From NCBI RefSeq assembly GCF_019923745.1, contig NZ_JAANOG010000006.1, positions 154,872 through 218,871 of the forward strand: a DNA stretch of 64,000 nt. The letters are read 5' to 3'. Positions within the stretch are counted from its first letter, which is position 1, and every line of letters starts with the position of its first letter. A program made the position numbers and the translations under genes. Source of the stretch: Aquirufa aurantiipilula. GTDB taxonomy: Bacteria > Bacteroidota > Bacteroidia > Cytophagales > Spirosomataceae. Below, piece after piece: positions 32,389-41,879 of the stretch. The notes beneath the pieces are model-generated. The model worked only from the letters and a program-made list of their open reading frames with translations. It was not told where the DNA came from and did no database searches.

Positions 32389-35274
32389 TTAAAATGAATA
32401 GGTAAGTGAAGCCCAGAAATTTCTAGGTAAGATGATACGACCAATTTGCAATGAACCTTGAGCAAAAGCGCCATTTAGTAAAAACTGATCTCCACGAACA
32501 TTGCCTTCAGTCATACCTCTACTATTGAGTAAATTATTTCCCCAAACTCGAATCCCAATAGCTTTAGAAACAGCATATTCCAATCCAGCTGTCCATTCAT
32601 TATATGCACCTAATTGGTATACATTAGAAGGGGCACTCCAAGTATTTCCTATAAAGCGAATGTTTGAGAATGCATCAAATTTTCCAGCTTTATAGTTAAT
32701 AGCAAAATCGATCATATAGTTGGGAATACGTTCAGCAAAGTTTCCATCCCAAATGAAAGGTTTATTGGCTAAGTCTGCTCGAGCATTTGATGGAGCGACA
32801 ACTTGGTAGGAGGTATATTTACTGTTTTGAAGAGTCGCGGTTAATCTAAAATTTAGATTGCTGGAAGCAGTATAAATTGCTTCAATTTCTGCGGAAATAT
32901 TTCTACTTGATGCAAAAGTTGGAACGGATAAAAAGCTTCCGGCCGTATTCGGGATTAACATAGAGGATGCAATGTTATTTAAATCAGCATATACCAAAGA
33001 ACTAAACAATGAGAACTTTTGGGAGTTGATTTTATAACCTAACTCTGCCATATTAATGGTTTTATCTTTGACGGCATCTGGGTTGTATGTAAATGCTGCA
33101 TATTGGCCAATGGTGAGAGCACTATATGTTTTAGTATATCGACCATAAATCGCATTTTTTTCATTGATTGAGTAATTAAAACCCAAGGATAATGTGCTTA
33201 GATTTTGGGTTTCATCGTAATCTTTTGTTGCGGTCCAAGGTGCAGCATTAATGAGTCTTTTTCCTTTATTAAGGAATTGATCCATACGGAAACTTCCATC
33301 CAAGATTAATTTATCTAAGTTCCATTCATCGGAGGCCCAGAATGAATTAGTTATGGTACTTCCGTCAATAAAACTTGAAATATTGGTTCCTGTGGCAGGA
33401 GCAATGGTTGGCGAACCTACTAATATAACCTTGGGTTGGTTGGCTATTTCAGTATTAAAGGCAGCACCTACAGTAATTGCATCTACATCGTAGCTATGTA
33501 TACCTGCTCCGAAAGAAACAAAATGGTCATTGATTTTTTTACTAATATCTAATTTGTCAATGAACTGCCGATCGGTATTGATTGTAGCGGTAATGGATTG
33601 ACCCGTATAAAAACCAATTGGATTGGTCATTTCTTGACCTCCAATGTAATAGTATTTTCGATTAGAAGCATAGGCCGTAGCTGCGGTTACAATGGCTCCG
33701 TTGAATTTACTGTCCGTAACTTGGTAACGGATATTATTTCTAATAGACCAATGATTATTCGTCTCATGTTTCCAGTCAGCACCAAAATATTGACTATTCA
33801 TTTTTACACCATCTGCTAAATCGATGTTATAGGTTTGACTATTAGGAGCGGATAAGCTAAACTTGGTATCTCTAGGAGTTAATATTTGAGTGAATAAGTC
33901 AAAGCCTTGTGCAGCAGTTCCTAATCCTGATCCATCCCATCCATAATAAGCAGGCACAAGCCAAGTAGTTTTATCGTTTAGGTATTTACCATAAAATCGA
34001 AGATAGGAGTTGGGTTTATAGTTATAAGAAATGTTGGCTTTAATTTGTCCACCTTCATTTGCTCTAAAAGAAGGAGGTCTAATTCCGTCATCTAAGCGTA
34101 AAAATCCAGCAACATTGTAATACCATTTGTCAGTAATTTTACCACCCAATTGAAAGTCGTAACGGTCAGCATTTTGAGAAAGTCCTCGTGTATATCGAAG
34201 CTTACCACCAAACTTTTCTCCGCCAGTGTTGGAAATAATGTTTAACATAGCCCCTGGGGTATTTGCCAAAATAATGGCAGCATGTCCACCCCTAATGGCT
34301 TCTACGGTTTTGATACTTAAGTCTACTTTATAATATTGGTCAGCAGAAGGAGAGGTTGAAAATCCAGTTGGTAATACGGGCAAACCATCTTCCATGATTC
34401 CCATTAACGTTAAGCCTCCTCCAGGTAAACCTCGGACACGAACTGAACCGGGACCATCACCACCACTACTCTCAGCAGATAATCCAGGAATAGCTTTCAA
34501 TAAATCCATACTATTTAACGGAGGTCTTTGTTCAATTTGTTTGGCATTGATTGTAGAAATTGCGACACTAGATTCAAACTTTTTTCTTTGTGTACCACTC
34601 GATGTAACCACCACCTGCTCTAATTGTAAATTATCTTGTACTAATTTAATTTGAAGGTCTTTATTTCCTGCTTCTGTTTCTGTAGTCTTGTAACCTACAA
34701 ATGAAAAAACCAAAATGGATTTGTCATTATCAACATTGATGCTAAAACTTCCATCGGAGGAGGTTGTTGTACCTTTACTCGTACCTTTTAACATGATATT
34801 TACTCCGAGAATCCCTTGTCCATTTTCATCAACCACTTTTCCTTTAATGGGCTTATCTACTTTTTGAATCTTATTTTCTATGGTAGCGGGTTTGTTTGAT
34901 GTCTTTGTTTCAATGGGCACTTTCTTTAAAAGTATGTGATTTTCAAGGACTTCATATTGAATGAAATTTCTGCTTAAAATATCATCTAAAATTTGACCCA
35001 ACTTCATATTCTGAATGTTCAGACTAACTTTTTGTTGGGCATTAATTTTTGTACTGTATACAAACTTAACATTAGCTTGTTCTTCTATTTGATTTAGAAC
35101 GGCAGAGAGTTTACTGTTTTGAACATTGATTGAAATGGATTTATTTAGAATTTCTTGTGCCTGTAAGTCATGTGCAATACTGACACTGGTGCATAAAAGA
35201 ATAAACAGAATTGGGATAATGGATAACTTCATCATTACATGAAAGTGCTTTTGGGTTCTTGGTTCTCTTTTCAT
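32389..35274 (-). CDS. TonB-dependent outer membrane receptor with STN and carboxypeptidase-regulatory domains
   Basis: A 961-residue receptor for active uptake across the outer membrane. In order it has a signal segment (LSIIPILFILLCTSVSIA), an STN domain (about 45-115, SINVQNSKLSAVLNQIEEQANVKFVYSTK), a carboxypeptidase-D regulatory-like domain (KGKVVDENGQGILGVNIMLKGTSKGTTTSSDGSF), a plug domain (VVVTSSGTQRKKFESSVAIS, ...VRVRGLPGGG) and a 22-strand-type barrel ending in an aromatic residue (ASLTYSF). The STN domain signals to the FecR-like anti-sigma factor encoded upstream. No SusD partner is present, so the ligand is more likely a siderophore or another metal complex than a polysaccharide. 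Confidence 0.93.
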   Translation of the reverse strand: MKREPRTQKHFHVMMKLSIIPILFILLCTSVSIAHDLQAQEILNKSISINVQNSKLSAVLNQIEEQANVKFVYSTKINAQQKVSLNIQNMKLGQILDDILSRNFIQYEVLENHILLKKVPIETKTSNKPATIENKIQKVDKPIKGKVVDENGQGILGVNIMLKGTSKGTTTSSDGSFSINVDNDKSILVFSFVGYKTTETEAGNKDLQIKLVQDNLQLEQVVVTSSGTQRKKFESSVAISTINAKQIEQRPPLNSMDLLKAIPGLSAESSGGDGPGSVRVRGLPGGGLTLMGIMEDGLPVLPTGFSTSPSADQYYKVDLSIKTVEAIRGGHAAIILANTPGAMLNIISNTGGEKFGGKLRYTRGLSQNADRYDFQLGGKITDKWYYNVAGFLRLDDGIRPPSFRANEGGQIKANISYNYKPNSYLRFYGKYLNDKTTWLVPAYYGWDGSGLGTAAQGFDLFTQILTPRDTKFSLSAPNSQTYNIDLADGVKMNSQYFGADWKHETNNHWSIRNNIRYQVTDSKFNGAIVTAATAYASNRKYYYIGGQEMTNPIGFYTGQSITATINTDRQFIDKLDISKKINDHFVSFGAGIHSYDVDAITVGAAFNTEIANQPKVILVGSPTIAPATGTNISSFIDGSTITNSFWASDEWNLDKLILDGSFRMDQFLNKGKRLINAAPWTATKDYDETQNLSTLSLGFNYSINEKNAIYGRYTKTYSALTIGQYAAFTYNPDAVKDKTINMAELGYKINSQKFSLFSSLVYADLNNIASSMLIPNTAGSFLSVPTFASSRNISAEIEAIYTASSNLNFRLTATLQNSKYTSYQVVAPSNARADLANKPFIWDGNFAERIPNYMIDFAINYKAGKFDAFSNIRFIGNTWSAPSNVYQLGAYNEWTAGLEYAVSKAIGIRVWGNNLLNSRGMTEGNVRGDQFLLNGAFAQGSLQIGRIILPRNFWASLTYSF

Positions 35275-35294
35275 TTTAGGTCTTGTTTAAATTT

Positions 35295-36266
35295 TTAATT
35301 GCAGCTACCTCCTTGGATGAATATAACTGTTCCTCGTTTTTCATAATTGGCATCAATCGATCGGCAAATAAGGTCGAGTTGGTTACTAAGTGGTAGGCCG
35401 TTTAAGTCGGCAGTAATTTGACAATTTTGGGCAACAGGATTATTGAGAATAAACTCGATACCATATTGTTCATGAAATAAATCTAGGACTGTTTGAAGGG
35501 GTGTGGATTGAAAGATAAAAATTGAATTTGTTTTTTTTGATTCTTGGTTTGGAGTGGGATTATCCACTAAACTCGTGGTGATTTTTTTGGAAATTAAATC
35601 ATAACTTACTTTCTGATTTCGAGTGATTATTACTCCGTTTCTTTCATTCTTTTTGTTAACATCTTTATTGTAGACGGAAACTTTTCCACTCGCAACAGAC
35701 ACTTCGATATTACTGGATTTTTCCGTTGAAACAATTCGAAAACTAGTACCTAAAACTTCGGTTACCAAGTCTCCTGTATGCACCAAAAAAGGTTTATTTA
35801 CATTACGTTTTACATTAAAGAAGGCTTCTCCGAATAAAAATACTTCTCTCTTTTCCTCGTTAAAGTTTTTCCCGTAGACTAAAGTTGCACCATCCTTTAG
35901 CTTCACAATAGTGCCATCTTTTAATTCGATTTCTTGATCTAAATGGGTGGTATTTTTTACTTGAATACCTGTTTGTTTTACCAATTCAATAGACTTATCA
36001 GTTGTCCCAACAGGAATTTTCATCCAAATAAAACCGAGTAAAATCATGGCAGCTACTCCTGTTAACCAATACTGCCATTTAATGGCTCTCGAAGGCAACT
36101 TTTCTTCAATTTTATGCCACATTCTTTCTCCAATTTCCTCGGATAATTCTGAAGAAATGGGGGACTGTTGATCCTTCAACCATTTCATTAATTGCTCCTC
36201 TTCCTCTTTGCTTGTTTCTCCAGCGAGGTAGCGTTTTGATAAGAGATGAAACTCGTTAATATTCAT
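35295..36266 (-). CDS. FecR-family anti-sigma factor
   Basis: A 323-residue single-pass membrane regulator. The N-terminal cytoplasmic part (NEFHLLSKRYLAGETSKEEEEQLMKWLKD) binds the sigma factor, and a transmembrane helix lies at about 66-82 (WLTGVAAMILLGFIWM). The FecR domain follows (IELKDGTIVKLKDGATLVYGKNFNEEKREVFLFGEAFFNVKRN), then a C-terminal secretin-like/DUF4974 domain (FQSTPLQTVLDLFHEQYGIEFIL) that docks with the STN domain of the receptor. It sits between the sigma factor gene (3-bp gap) and the receptor (20-bp gap). Confidence 0.94.
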   Translation of the reverse strand: MNINEFHLLSKRYLAGETSKEEEEQLMKWLKDQQSPISSELSEEIGERMWHKIEEKLPSRAIKWQYWLTGVAAMILLGFIWMKIPVGTTDKSIELVKQTGIQVKNTTHLDQEIELKDGTIVKLKDGATLVYGKNFNEEKREVFLFGEAFFNVKRNVNKPFLVHTGDLVTEVLGTSFRIVSTEKSSNIEVSVASGKVSVYNKDVNKKNERNGVIITRNQKVSYDLISKKITTSLVDNPTPNQESKKTNSIFIFQSTPLQTVLDLFHEQYGIEFILNNPVAQNCQITADLNGLPLSNQLDLICRSIDANYEKRGTVIFIQGGSCN

Positions 36267-36269
36267 TGT

Positions 36270-36827
36270 TTAGTTGGCAGAATAGTATGTTTTCAAATTT
36301 TCTTTAATAAATCGAAGTGATTTGGTAATGTGGTATTCTACGGCCTTCTCACTTAATTCCATTTCTTCAGCTATTTTTTTAACGGGTAAATCTTCAAATC
36401 GACTCATTCTAAAAGCTTGTGCACTTTTTTCAGGGAGAAGACTTAACACTTTTTCAACAGCTGCAGTTAATTCCAAATAGTTGACAATACTATCCGTTTC
36501 GAAATGCAAATCGACTTCTTTCAAAATGATGTACTCTTGATATTTCCGATAACTTATTTGAGATTTAATGAAATCGTAAATTTTATTTTTAATCGATAAG
36601 GTCAAATAGAGGTCAAGATGTTTTATTTGGGCCGTTTCTCTCCTTTGCCAAATCCCAACAAATAAGTCTTGTACCAATTCCTCTGCCTCTTCTTTTTTAC
36701 CAGTTTGATGAAAGGCAATGTTGTATAGTTTCCGCCAATACTTTTTATATATTTTCTCAAAGGCAGACTTCTGGCCAGTTTGTAGCTTGGCAACAAGTTC
36801 TTGATCGCTTTGAATGGTATGATTCAT
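36270..36827 (-). CDS. ECF RNA polymerase sigma-70 factor (FecI-like)
   Basis: A 185-residue ECF sigma factor. Region 2 is visible as FEKIYKKYWRKLYNIAFHQTGKKEEAEELVQDLFVGIWQRRE, and region 4 as SLLPEKSAQAFRMSRFEDLPVKKIAEEMELSEKAVEYHITKSLRFIKENL. These are typical of the Bacteroidota FecI-like group. It is the first gene of the sigma/anti-sigma/receptor operon. By family precedent it is held inactive by the downstream FecR protein until the receptor is loaded, then transcribes the receptor gene. Confidence 0.95.
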   Translation of the reverse strand: MNHTIQSDQELVAKLQTGQKSAFEKIYKKYWRKLYNIAFHQTGKKEEAEELVQDLFVGIWQRRETAQIKHLDLYLTLSIKNKIYDFIKSQISYRKYQEYIILKEVDLHFETDSIVNYLELTAAVEKVLSLLPEKSAQAFRMSRFEDLPVKKIAEEMELSEKAVEYHITKSLRFIKENLKTYYSAN

Positions 36828-37157
36828 TTAATATTGGTTTTGCTTACTAAACACTAAAGTCTGTTATTTTTCAAAAATCCCTAAAGCAGATTGTAATTTT
36901 CTTAGAAAAAATTTAATAATAATCCTCAGATAATACGGAAAGGTTATTTCAAGGGCATTTAATTCAAATTTTTTGAGAAGCCTTTGTCATATATTTTTTG
37001 AAAAAATGGAATAACATCTATGAAATAGGGATATGGATTGTGATTTTTTAGAACAGAACCTGTGGTAACCTTATTTATTAAAGAATTTATAATAATTTTA
37101 AACCTATTGAATCTTTTTGATTCAATACTCTTAAAAATGAATAAACCCGTATAAGTC
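36828..37157. other. Divergent intergenic region, sigma operon / malonyl-CoA synthetase
   Basis: 330 bp, AT-rich, expected to hold promoters for both neighbouring operons. I see no clear hairpin, palindrome or consensus promoter. A short leftward frame (36959-37159) has no protein-like features. Confidence 0.4.
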
Positions 37158-38633
37158 ATGTTATATTTTCAACAGAATGCTCGAACATATGGAGAGGCAA
37201 TCGCCCTATTATCTGGTTCTAAAGCATATTCTTATTCCACACTAATAGATCAAGCAGAAAATATTGCAGGGATTTTGTTGGAAAATCAAGCTGACCTGCA
37301 TCAATCTCCTGTGGCTTATATGGTGGAGCCTGGATTTGCCTATGTTTCTGCTCAGTGGGGAATATGGTTAGCAGGAGGAATTGCGGTACCTGTAGCCTTA
37401 GCCCACCCTTTGGATTCCATCAAATACATCCTTCAAGATACGGGAGCCAAGACTTTTATTTGTTCAGCTAGTTTTACTTCCTTGCTCTCAGACTTTTGTC
37501 GAGAGGCGGGTGTCCGATTGATTGTTTGGGAAGATAAGCCCGAATCACGTCAAGTTTCATTACCCGAAGTGCCGATAGATCGAGGAGCTATGATATTGTA
37601 TACCAGTGGTACCACCAGTCTTCCCAAGGGAGTGTTGAGTACTCACCACGGTATAGAAAGTCAGATTAAATCCTTGGTAGAAGCATGGAAATACACGACC
37701 AATGACCATACACTCTGTGTCTTACCTTTGCACCATATTCACGGTATTATCAATGTAATTTCAGCCACATTGTATGTAGGTGGAAAAGTAGAATTTTTGC
37801 CCCAGTTCTCTCCGGAGGAAATTTTCACCCGATTTAAACAAGGTGCATTGAATGTATTCATGGCCGTTCCAACCATCTATTTTAAGTTAATTGCATATTT
37901 GGAATCATTAACGGAATCAGAAAGAAAAGAGCTAAAAACGTGCATGCAAGCTTTCCGATTAATGATATCTGGTTCAGCAGCTTTACCGGTTTCCGTGATG
38001 GAAAAATGGGAAATTTTAAGTGGACAGCGCTTATTAGAAAGGTATGGTATGACAGAAATAGGCATGGCCATCAGTAATCCTTATGAGGGGGAACGTCGGG
38101 CGGGGCATGTAGGTATGCCATTGCCCAATGTGCAAGTTCGGTTGGTGGATGAAGAAAATAGAGTCGTGGAAGGTCAGCCAGGGGAAATACAAATTAAAGG
38201 CCCAACGGTCTTTAAGGAATATTGGGGAAAAGAAAAAGCGACGCAAGAAGCATTTACCGAAGATGGCTGGTTTAAAACTGGAGATGTGGCTGAACTAGCG
38301 GATGGGTACTATCGAATCTTGGGTAGAAACTCTACGGATATTATTAAATCGGGAGGATATAAATTATCCGCATTGGAAATAGAAGAAGTGTTAAGAACAC
38401 ATCCATCAGTAGAGGATTGCTCCGTAGTAGGTTTGCCAGATGAGGAATGGGGAGAGATTGTAGCAGCAGTAGTTGTGATGAAATCTGATATTAGTTCAGA
38501 CGCATTGAATACTTTTATGCGGAGTAAAATGCCTGCATACCGTGTACCAAGAAAGTATTTATTTCTATCTGAATTGCCTCGAAATGCGATGGGTAAAGTG
38601 ACTAAAAACGATTTGAAAGTATTGTTTACATAA
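37158..38633 (+). CDS. Malonyl-CoA synthetase-like AMP-forming acyl-CoA ligase
   Basis: A 491-residue adenylate-forming enzyme. The ATP loop is YTSGTTSLPKG at residues 148-158. Further core motifs are RYGMTEIGMA, GWFKTGDVAEL and LGRNSTDIIKSGGYKLSALEIEE, and the catalytic Lys lies near the C-terminus in GKVTKNDL. Length and the RYGMTEIGMAISNPYEGERRAGHVGMPLP segment are close to MatB/ACSF3-type malonyl-CoA synthetases. The gene converges on madM/madL malonate transporter genes, and the 3' ends overlap by 8 bp, supporting malonate as substrate. Product malonyl-CoA could feed directly into fatty acid synthesis. Confidence 0.85.
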   Translation: MLYFQQNARTYGEAIALLSGSKAYSYSTLIDQAENIAGILLENQADLHQSPVAYMVEPGFAYVSAQWGIWLAGGIAVPVALAHPLDSIKYILQDTGAKTFICSASFTSLLSDFCREAGVRLIVWEDKPESRQVSLPEVPIDRGAMILYTSGTTSLPKGVLSTHHGIESQIKSLVEAWKYTTNDHTLCVLPLHHIHGIINVISATLYVGGKVEFLPQFSPEEIFTRFKQGALNVFMAVPTIYFKLIAYLESLTESERKELKTCMQAFRLMISGSAALPVSVMEKWEILSGQRLLERYGMTEIGMAISNPYEGERRAGHVGMPLPNVQVRLVDEENRVVEGQPGEIQIKGPTVFKEYWGKEKATQEAFTEDGWFKTGDVAELADGYYRILGRNSTDIIKSGGYKLSALEIEEVLRTHPSVEDCSVVGLPDEEWGEIVAAVVVMKSDISSDALNTFMRSKMPAYRVPRKYLFLSELPRNAMGKVTKNDLKVLFT

Positions 38634-39381
38634 GTGCTTTTAGTGCTAAATAAAAGACACTGGGACAAAGCAAGCAACCTAAACCCGAATAGAAAGTGGC
38701 GGTTAATGCTCCATAGGGTACAAGTTTTTGGTCTGTGGCGGCTAAACCTGCTGCCACTCCACTAGTGGTTCCCATGAGTCCTCCAAAAACCATAGCTGCA
38801 TGTGGATTGTCTAATTTAATTTTAGTCGCGACCAAGGGAGTAAACACAGTTACTACAATGGCTTTGACGACTCCTGTAGCCACACTTAACGCGATTACAT
38901 CTGAACTAGCTCCTAAAGCTGAACCCGTTACAGGACCTACAATGAACGTTAAAGTTCCTGCCCCAATCGTGGCAAGACTTTCGGCATCCTGATATCCAAA
39001 GGCCAATCCTACACAAATCCCTACAACAAACGAAACTACCAAACCCAATGCCAAGGAAATGATACCAGCTTTCCCGGCTTGTATCATGACAGGAAAGCTT
39101 ACACCTAAAGCTGTGGATACGATGCAGAAATCTCGAAACATGGAACCACCAACTAGTTTAAAGCCACTAAATAGAGGCAAATCTGCAATTCCTTTTTCTC
39201 CCCCGGTAATCATGCCTCCATAGTAAGCCAATAGTAATCCCAATAAAATGGCAATCGCAGATCCAGGTATTTTTTTATGTAAAAGTCTAGTTGAAATTTG
39301 TTCGGCTATCAACATGATGATAGCTATGATGAGAAAACTAGTAATCATACCATTTTTCTCAAAAAAAGAAATGACATTCAT
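38626..39381 (-). CDS. madM: Malonate transporter subunit MadM
   Basis: A 251-residue membrane protein with about eight helices, the large subunit of the MadLM malonate:Na+ symporter. Recognisable segments are IPGSAIAILLGLLLAYYGGMITGGEKGIADLPLFSGFKLVGGSMFRDFCIVSTALG and VGPVTGSALGASSDVIALSVATGVVKAI, then GGLMGTTSGVAAGLAATDQKLVPYGALTATFYSGLG. It overlaps madL by 4 bp (ATGA), giving translational coupling, and overlaps the 3' end of the convergent acyl-CoA ligase gene by 8 bp. Confidence 0.93.
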   Translation of the reverse strand: MNVISFFEKNGMITSFLIIAIIMLIAEQISTRLLHKKIPGSAIAILLGLLLAYYGGMITGGEKGIADLPLFSGFKLVGGSMFRDFCIVSTALGVSFPVMIQAGKAGIISLALGLVVSFVVGICVGLAFGYQDAESLATIGAGTLTFIVGPVTGSALGASSDVIALSVATGVVKAIVVTVFTPLVATKIKLDNPHAAMVFGGLMGTTSGVAAGLAATDQKLVPYGALTATFYSGLGCLLCPSVFYLALKALM

Positions 39382-39743
39382 GAATGGGTGGTGGTTTTAA
39401 TGCTCGAAATAAGAGGGACTAATGCGAAGCCAATGATGACAATCAGAGTGCCAGCTACAATGGGTAGTATTCCATTGTTAAAAGCGAGTAAAGCATTTTG
39501 ACTAGCCGACATAGCCACGATAACAGGAATATACATATTGCTCCAAAATCCGATTCCATCGTCAAATTGGGCTTTGACCCATTGTTTTTTCTGAAAATAG
39601 TTATGTAAAAGAACCAGCAATAGCATAGCAAATCCCACCCCGCCTACATTGGCTTGAACGCCAATCATTTCACCTAAAACATCACCGAATAATTGACCAG
39701 CTAAATAGCTAAAAGCGAGTAAACCTAATCCATAAATGAGCAT
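39378..39743 (-). CDS. madL: Malonate transporter subunit MadL
   Basis: A 121-residue membrane protein with about four helices, the small subunit of the malonate symporter. The family pattern LAFSYLAGQLFGDVLGEMIGVQANVGGVGFAMLLLVLLHNY is clear, with MYIPVIVAMSASQNALLAFNNGILPIVAGTL following. It is translationally coupled to madM. In Malonomonas and Pseudomonas, MadL and MadM act together to import malonate with sodium or protons. Confidence 0.93.
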   Translation of the reverse strand: MLIYGLGLLAFSYLAGQLFGDVLGEMIGVQANVGGVGFAMLLLVLLHNYFQKKQWVKAQFDDGIGFWSNMYIPVIVAMSASQNALLAFNNGILPIVAGTLIVIIGFALVPLISSIKTTTHS

Positions 39744-39807
39744 ATAATCGAGGGCTAAAAAACGAATATAAGAAATTCCTTGTTGACCGTAAACTAAATA
39801 CTCAGGC

Positions 39808-40197
39808 TTATTTAAATTGTTGTAGCCATTTTATAGCATCTTGATCATTATTGAAACTTTTCATTGGAATAGGTGGCCTTTGAAATTGAAAGACCATTTT
39901 CATGATTAACTGGGCCAGTCCAGGTTCTGAAACCATGGCCATGGCTGAATAAATATGTGGTAATTGTTCTTTGGAATAGACTCTTGTTGCTTTATCTGGC
40001 ACGGGCGAATTACTTAAATAAATGAGCAAAGGCATTTTAATATTTTGGGTAAATTCTTTGACTAAAGCCACGTTTTCTGAAATATTTTCTACTGTTCTTT
40101 TCATGGGCTTTGAAAGAGAAAATAAAATTCCATCTTCTATCCAATAGTCCGCAATTTTTCCTGATACAATTTTTTTATGGGTGGGTAGAGTTACCAT
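39808..40197 (-). CDS. DUF7793-like (STAS-resembling) protein
   Basis: A 129-residue soluble alpha/beta protein. The order beta strand (YWIEDGILFSLSKPM), helix (ENISENVALVKEFTQNI), strand (MPLLIYLSN) and further helices resembles SpoIIAA/STAS-like small domains found widely in Bacteroidota (DUF7793). It carries no signal peptide and no catalytic motif. It lies 64 bp upstream of madL on the same strand and may be cotranscribed, but nothing in its sequence ties it to malonate. Confidence 0.6.
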   Translation of the reverse strand: MVTLPTHKKIVSGKIADYWIEDGILFSLSKPMKRTVENISENVALVKEFTQNIKMPLLIYLSNSPVPDKATRVYSKEQLPHIYSAMAMVSEPGLAQLIMKMVFQFQRPPIPMKSFNNDQDAIKWLQQFK

Positions 40198-40241
40198 AAG
40201 GATAAGTTATTTATCCAAAATAAAGTGATTTTTTGGATTCA

Positions 40242-41462
40242 TTAGGCTTTTTGAGCTGACATGCTGGCTAAATATTCTTTTGGCAATAATCCTGTCCTTT
40301 TTTTAACTGCCGTGATGAAGGAAGTTCTAGAACCAAATCCTAACGATGTTCCAATGTATTCGATGGAGTATTTGTCAAAATTCTCATCATTTTCTCTCAT
40401 CGTAGAGATGTATTGAATGCGTGCATCATTGATAAACTCATTAAAGTTTTTATCAAACTCCTGGTTGATTACGGCAGAAACTAAATACGCTGGCACATTG
40501 ATTTCTCTTGATAAATCTGAAAGGCAATAACCTATGGTAGTGAAAGGATGATTTTGAAGGAAATGATTTTCTATAGATGTCAAAATGTTTTTTCCATTAT
40601 GGTAAGAGATGTAACTAACATCGTCTTCTGATTCCTCATCTACTGGAGTGCTGTTTGAAGTGCTATTCTCAATGGACCTAATGGGTTCATTTAATTGTAT
40701 CCAACCAATCATCCCATATAGAATTTTGGGTTGAGCAAATAAATAGGCGCAAATGAGGATAATTTCTAGAGCCACACTAAATACGATTAGACGAGCCATA
40801 AAATATCCAGAAAAGACTTGAATAAAAGTGAAAATGAATACGATAATTGTTCCTGAAAACAATAAGGTAATAGCTACCCAAAGGAATTGATAAATCTGCT
40901 TATTTCTTTCGATTTGAAGACCTTGTGTATAAATTTTTTTGTGCCAATTAATCAATAAATAAAATGCAGCAATAATACTAACCAGTAAGACCGTTACTCG
41001 ATAAATCGCAATCCAACCGGGTGGGAATAGCCCTTCTGGTTCATTGACAAATTCAATTCTATTTTCAATCGCTCTCTTAACTAAAATTAGTTTTTCCTGA
41101 ACTGGAAGTAGATCGTAGGAAAGTCGGTGAATTTGGTAACTGAGTGCGGGGATGAATAACAGTAAATCTTTTTTAAAGAGGCGATAAGATTGATTCAGGA
41201 CTGTACGTATATACAGATAGGTTAGTGGGCCAATGCAGAATGTAACCCAATTAAATATTTTGAAATAATACGGGTATTGTAAATAAAAGTCGGTCAAGGC
41301 CAAACTGTTTCCAGAAGCAGTTATAACCATGCTAAGTAGAATTCCTGCTAGCAATTTGGAACCTAATGTGGAAATACTTTGTCCAAACAGCAGTATCATG
41401 CTGACAATAAAGCCAATCGAAGAGGCTATTAGAATAAAAATAAAGAAAAGCGACTCAGTCAT
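40242..41462 (-). CDS. Membrane-anchored AraC-family regulator
   Basis: About 406 residues from the ATG at 41462, which starts directly before the first hydrophobic helix. The N-terminal half has seven predicted transmembrane helices (FIFILIASSIGFIVSMILLF, LLLFIPALSYQ, IAIYRVTVLLVSIIAAFYLLINW and others). The C-terminal ~110 residues form an AraC double helix-turn-helix (GYCLSDLSREINVPAYLVSAVINQEFDKNFNEFINDARI, then SIEYIGTSLGFGSRTSFITAVKKRTGLLPKEYLA). This architecture is common in Bacteroidota and senses a membrane or periplasmic signal. Target genes are unknown; the malonate genes follow downstream. Confidence 0.92.
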   Translation of the reverse strand: MTESLFFIFILIASSIGFIVSMILLFGQSISTLGSKLLAGILLSMVITASGNSLALTDFYLQYPYYFKIFNWVTFCIGPLTYLYIRTVLNQSYRLFKKDLLLFIPALSYQIHRLSYDLLPVQEKLILVKRAIENRIEFVNEPEGLFPPGWIAIYRVTVLLVSIIAAFYLLINWHKKIYTQGLQIERNKQIYQFLWVAITLLFSGTIIVFIFTFIQVFSGYFMARLIVFSVALEIILICAYLFAQPKILYGMIGWIQLNEPIRSIENSTSNSTPVDEESEDDVSYISYHNGKNILTSIENHFLQNHPFTTIGYCLSDLSREINVPAYLVSAVINQEFDKNFNEFINDARIQYISTMRENDENFDKYSIEYIGTSLGFGSRTSFITAVKKRTGLLPKEYLASMSAQKA

Positions 41463-41613
41463 TTGGAGAAATAATGGCAGAATCAAATTTCTGTTTAATT
41501 ATTCTTAGATTCAGGTGTAAAGCAATATTTTAAGTCTATATTTTAGATGATTGGATATATTTAATTTTGAGAACAAGGCTATTTGCCTACAGTAAAATTT
41601 ACTGAAAAACAAG

Positions 41614-41643
41614 TTTAAACATTTTAAATTTTGTCATTTTTGC
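41614..41643 (+). promoter_or_regulatory. Possible rightward promoter in gene-free region
   Basis: TTTA (41614-41617) and CATTTTTG (41636-41643) resemble the -33/-7 pattern with an 18-nt spacer; each is one base off consensus. It would drive transcription towards the hairpin at 41880-41910. Confidence 0.35.
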
Positions 41644-41649
41644 AGCCAT

Positions 41650-41879
41650 ATTGTTGGTGTAAATAGACTTCAATTTGTTCAAAATCCTCAAAACTGAACA
41701 GTGTCTATTTTTAGTCTAATGGAATTTAAAGCAAATTTGTATCCCTAATTCAAGAAGGAAGTATACCCCTGACATAAATTTTGTATTACACTAAATCAAC
41801 AAACTAGTATTAAAAGGCTGATGTTAACATATCAGACCTTTGCAAAGAGCATATTATAATTTATAGAACACAGGTTTGG
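41650..41879 (+). other. Gene-free stretch with structured segment, possible small RNA
   Basis: The 483-bp gap 41463-41945 has no supported ORF. It contains a hairpin at about 41813-41842 (AAAGG-CTGAT / ATCAG-a-CCTTT arms) and a rightward terminator at 41880-41910, although both flanking genes run leftward. This suggests a short rightward transcript of roughly 260 nt. I recognise no known RNA family. Confidence 0.35.

Noticed and set aside
32389..36827. Polysaccharide utilisation locus based on the TonB receptor and FecR/ECF pair
   Set aside because: No SusD-like lipoprotein or glycosidase accompanies the receptor; the trio alone fits a FecIRA-type uptake system better.
36959..37159. Leftward 66-codon open frame in the gap before the malonyl-CoA synthetase gene
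   Set aside because: Low-complexity Ile/Asn/Lys/Phe content, no motif, and it overlaps the promoter and start region of the acyl-CoA ligase. Best explained as a chance frame in AT-rich DNA.
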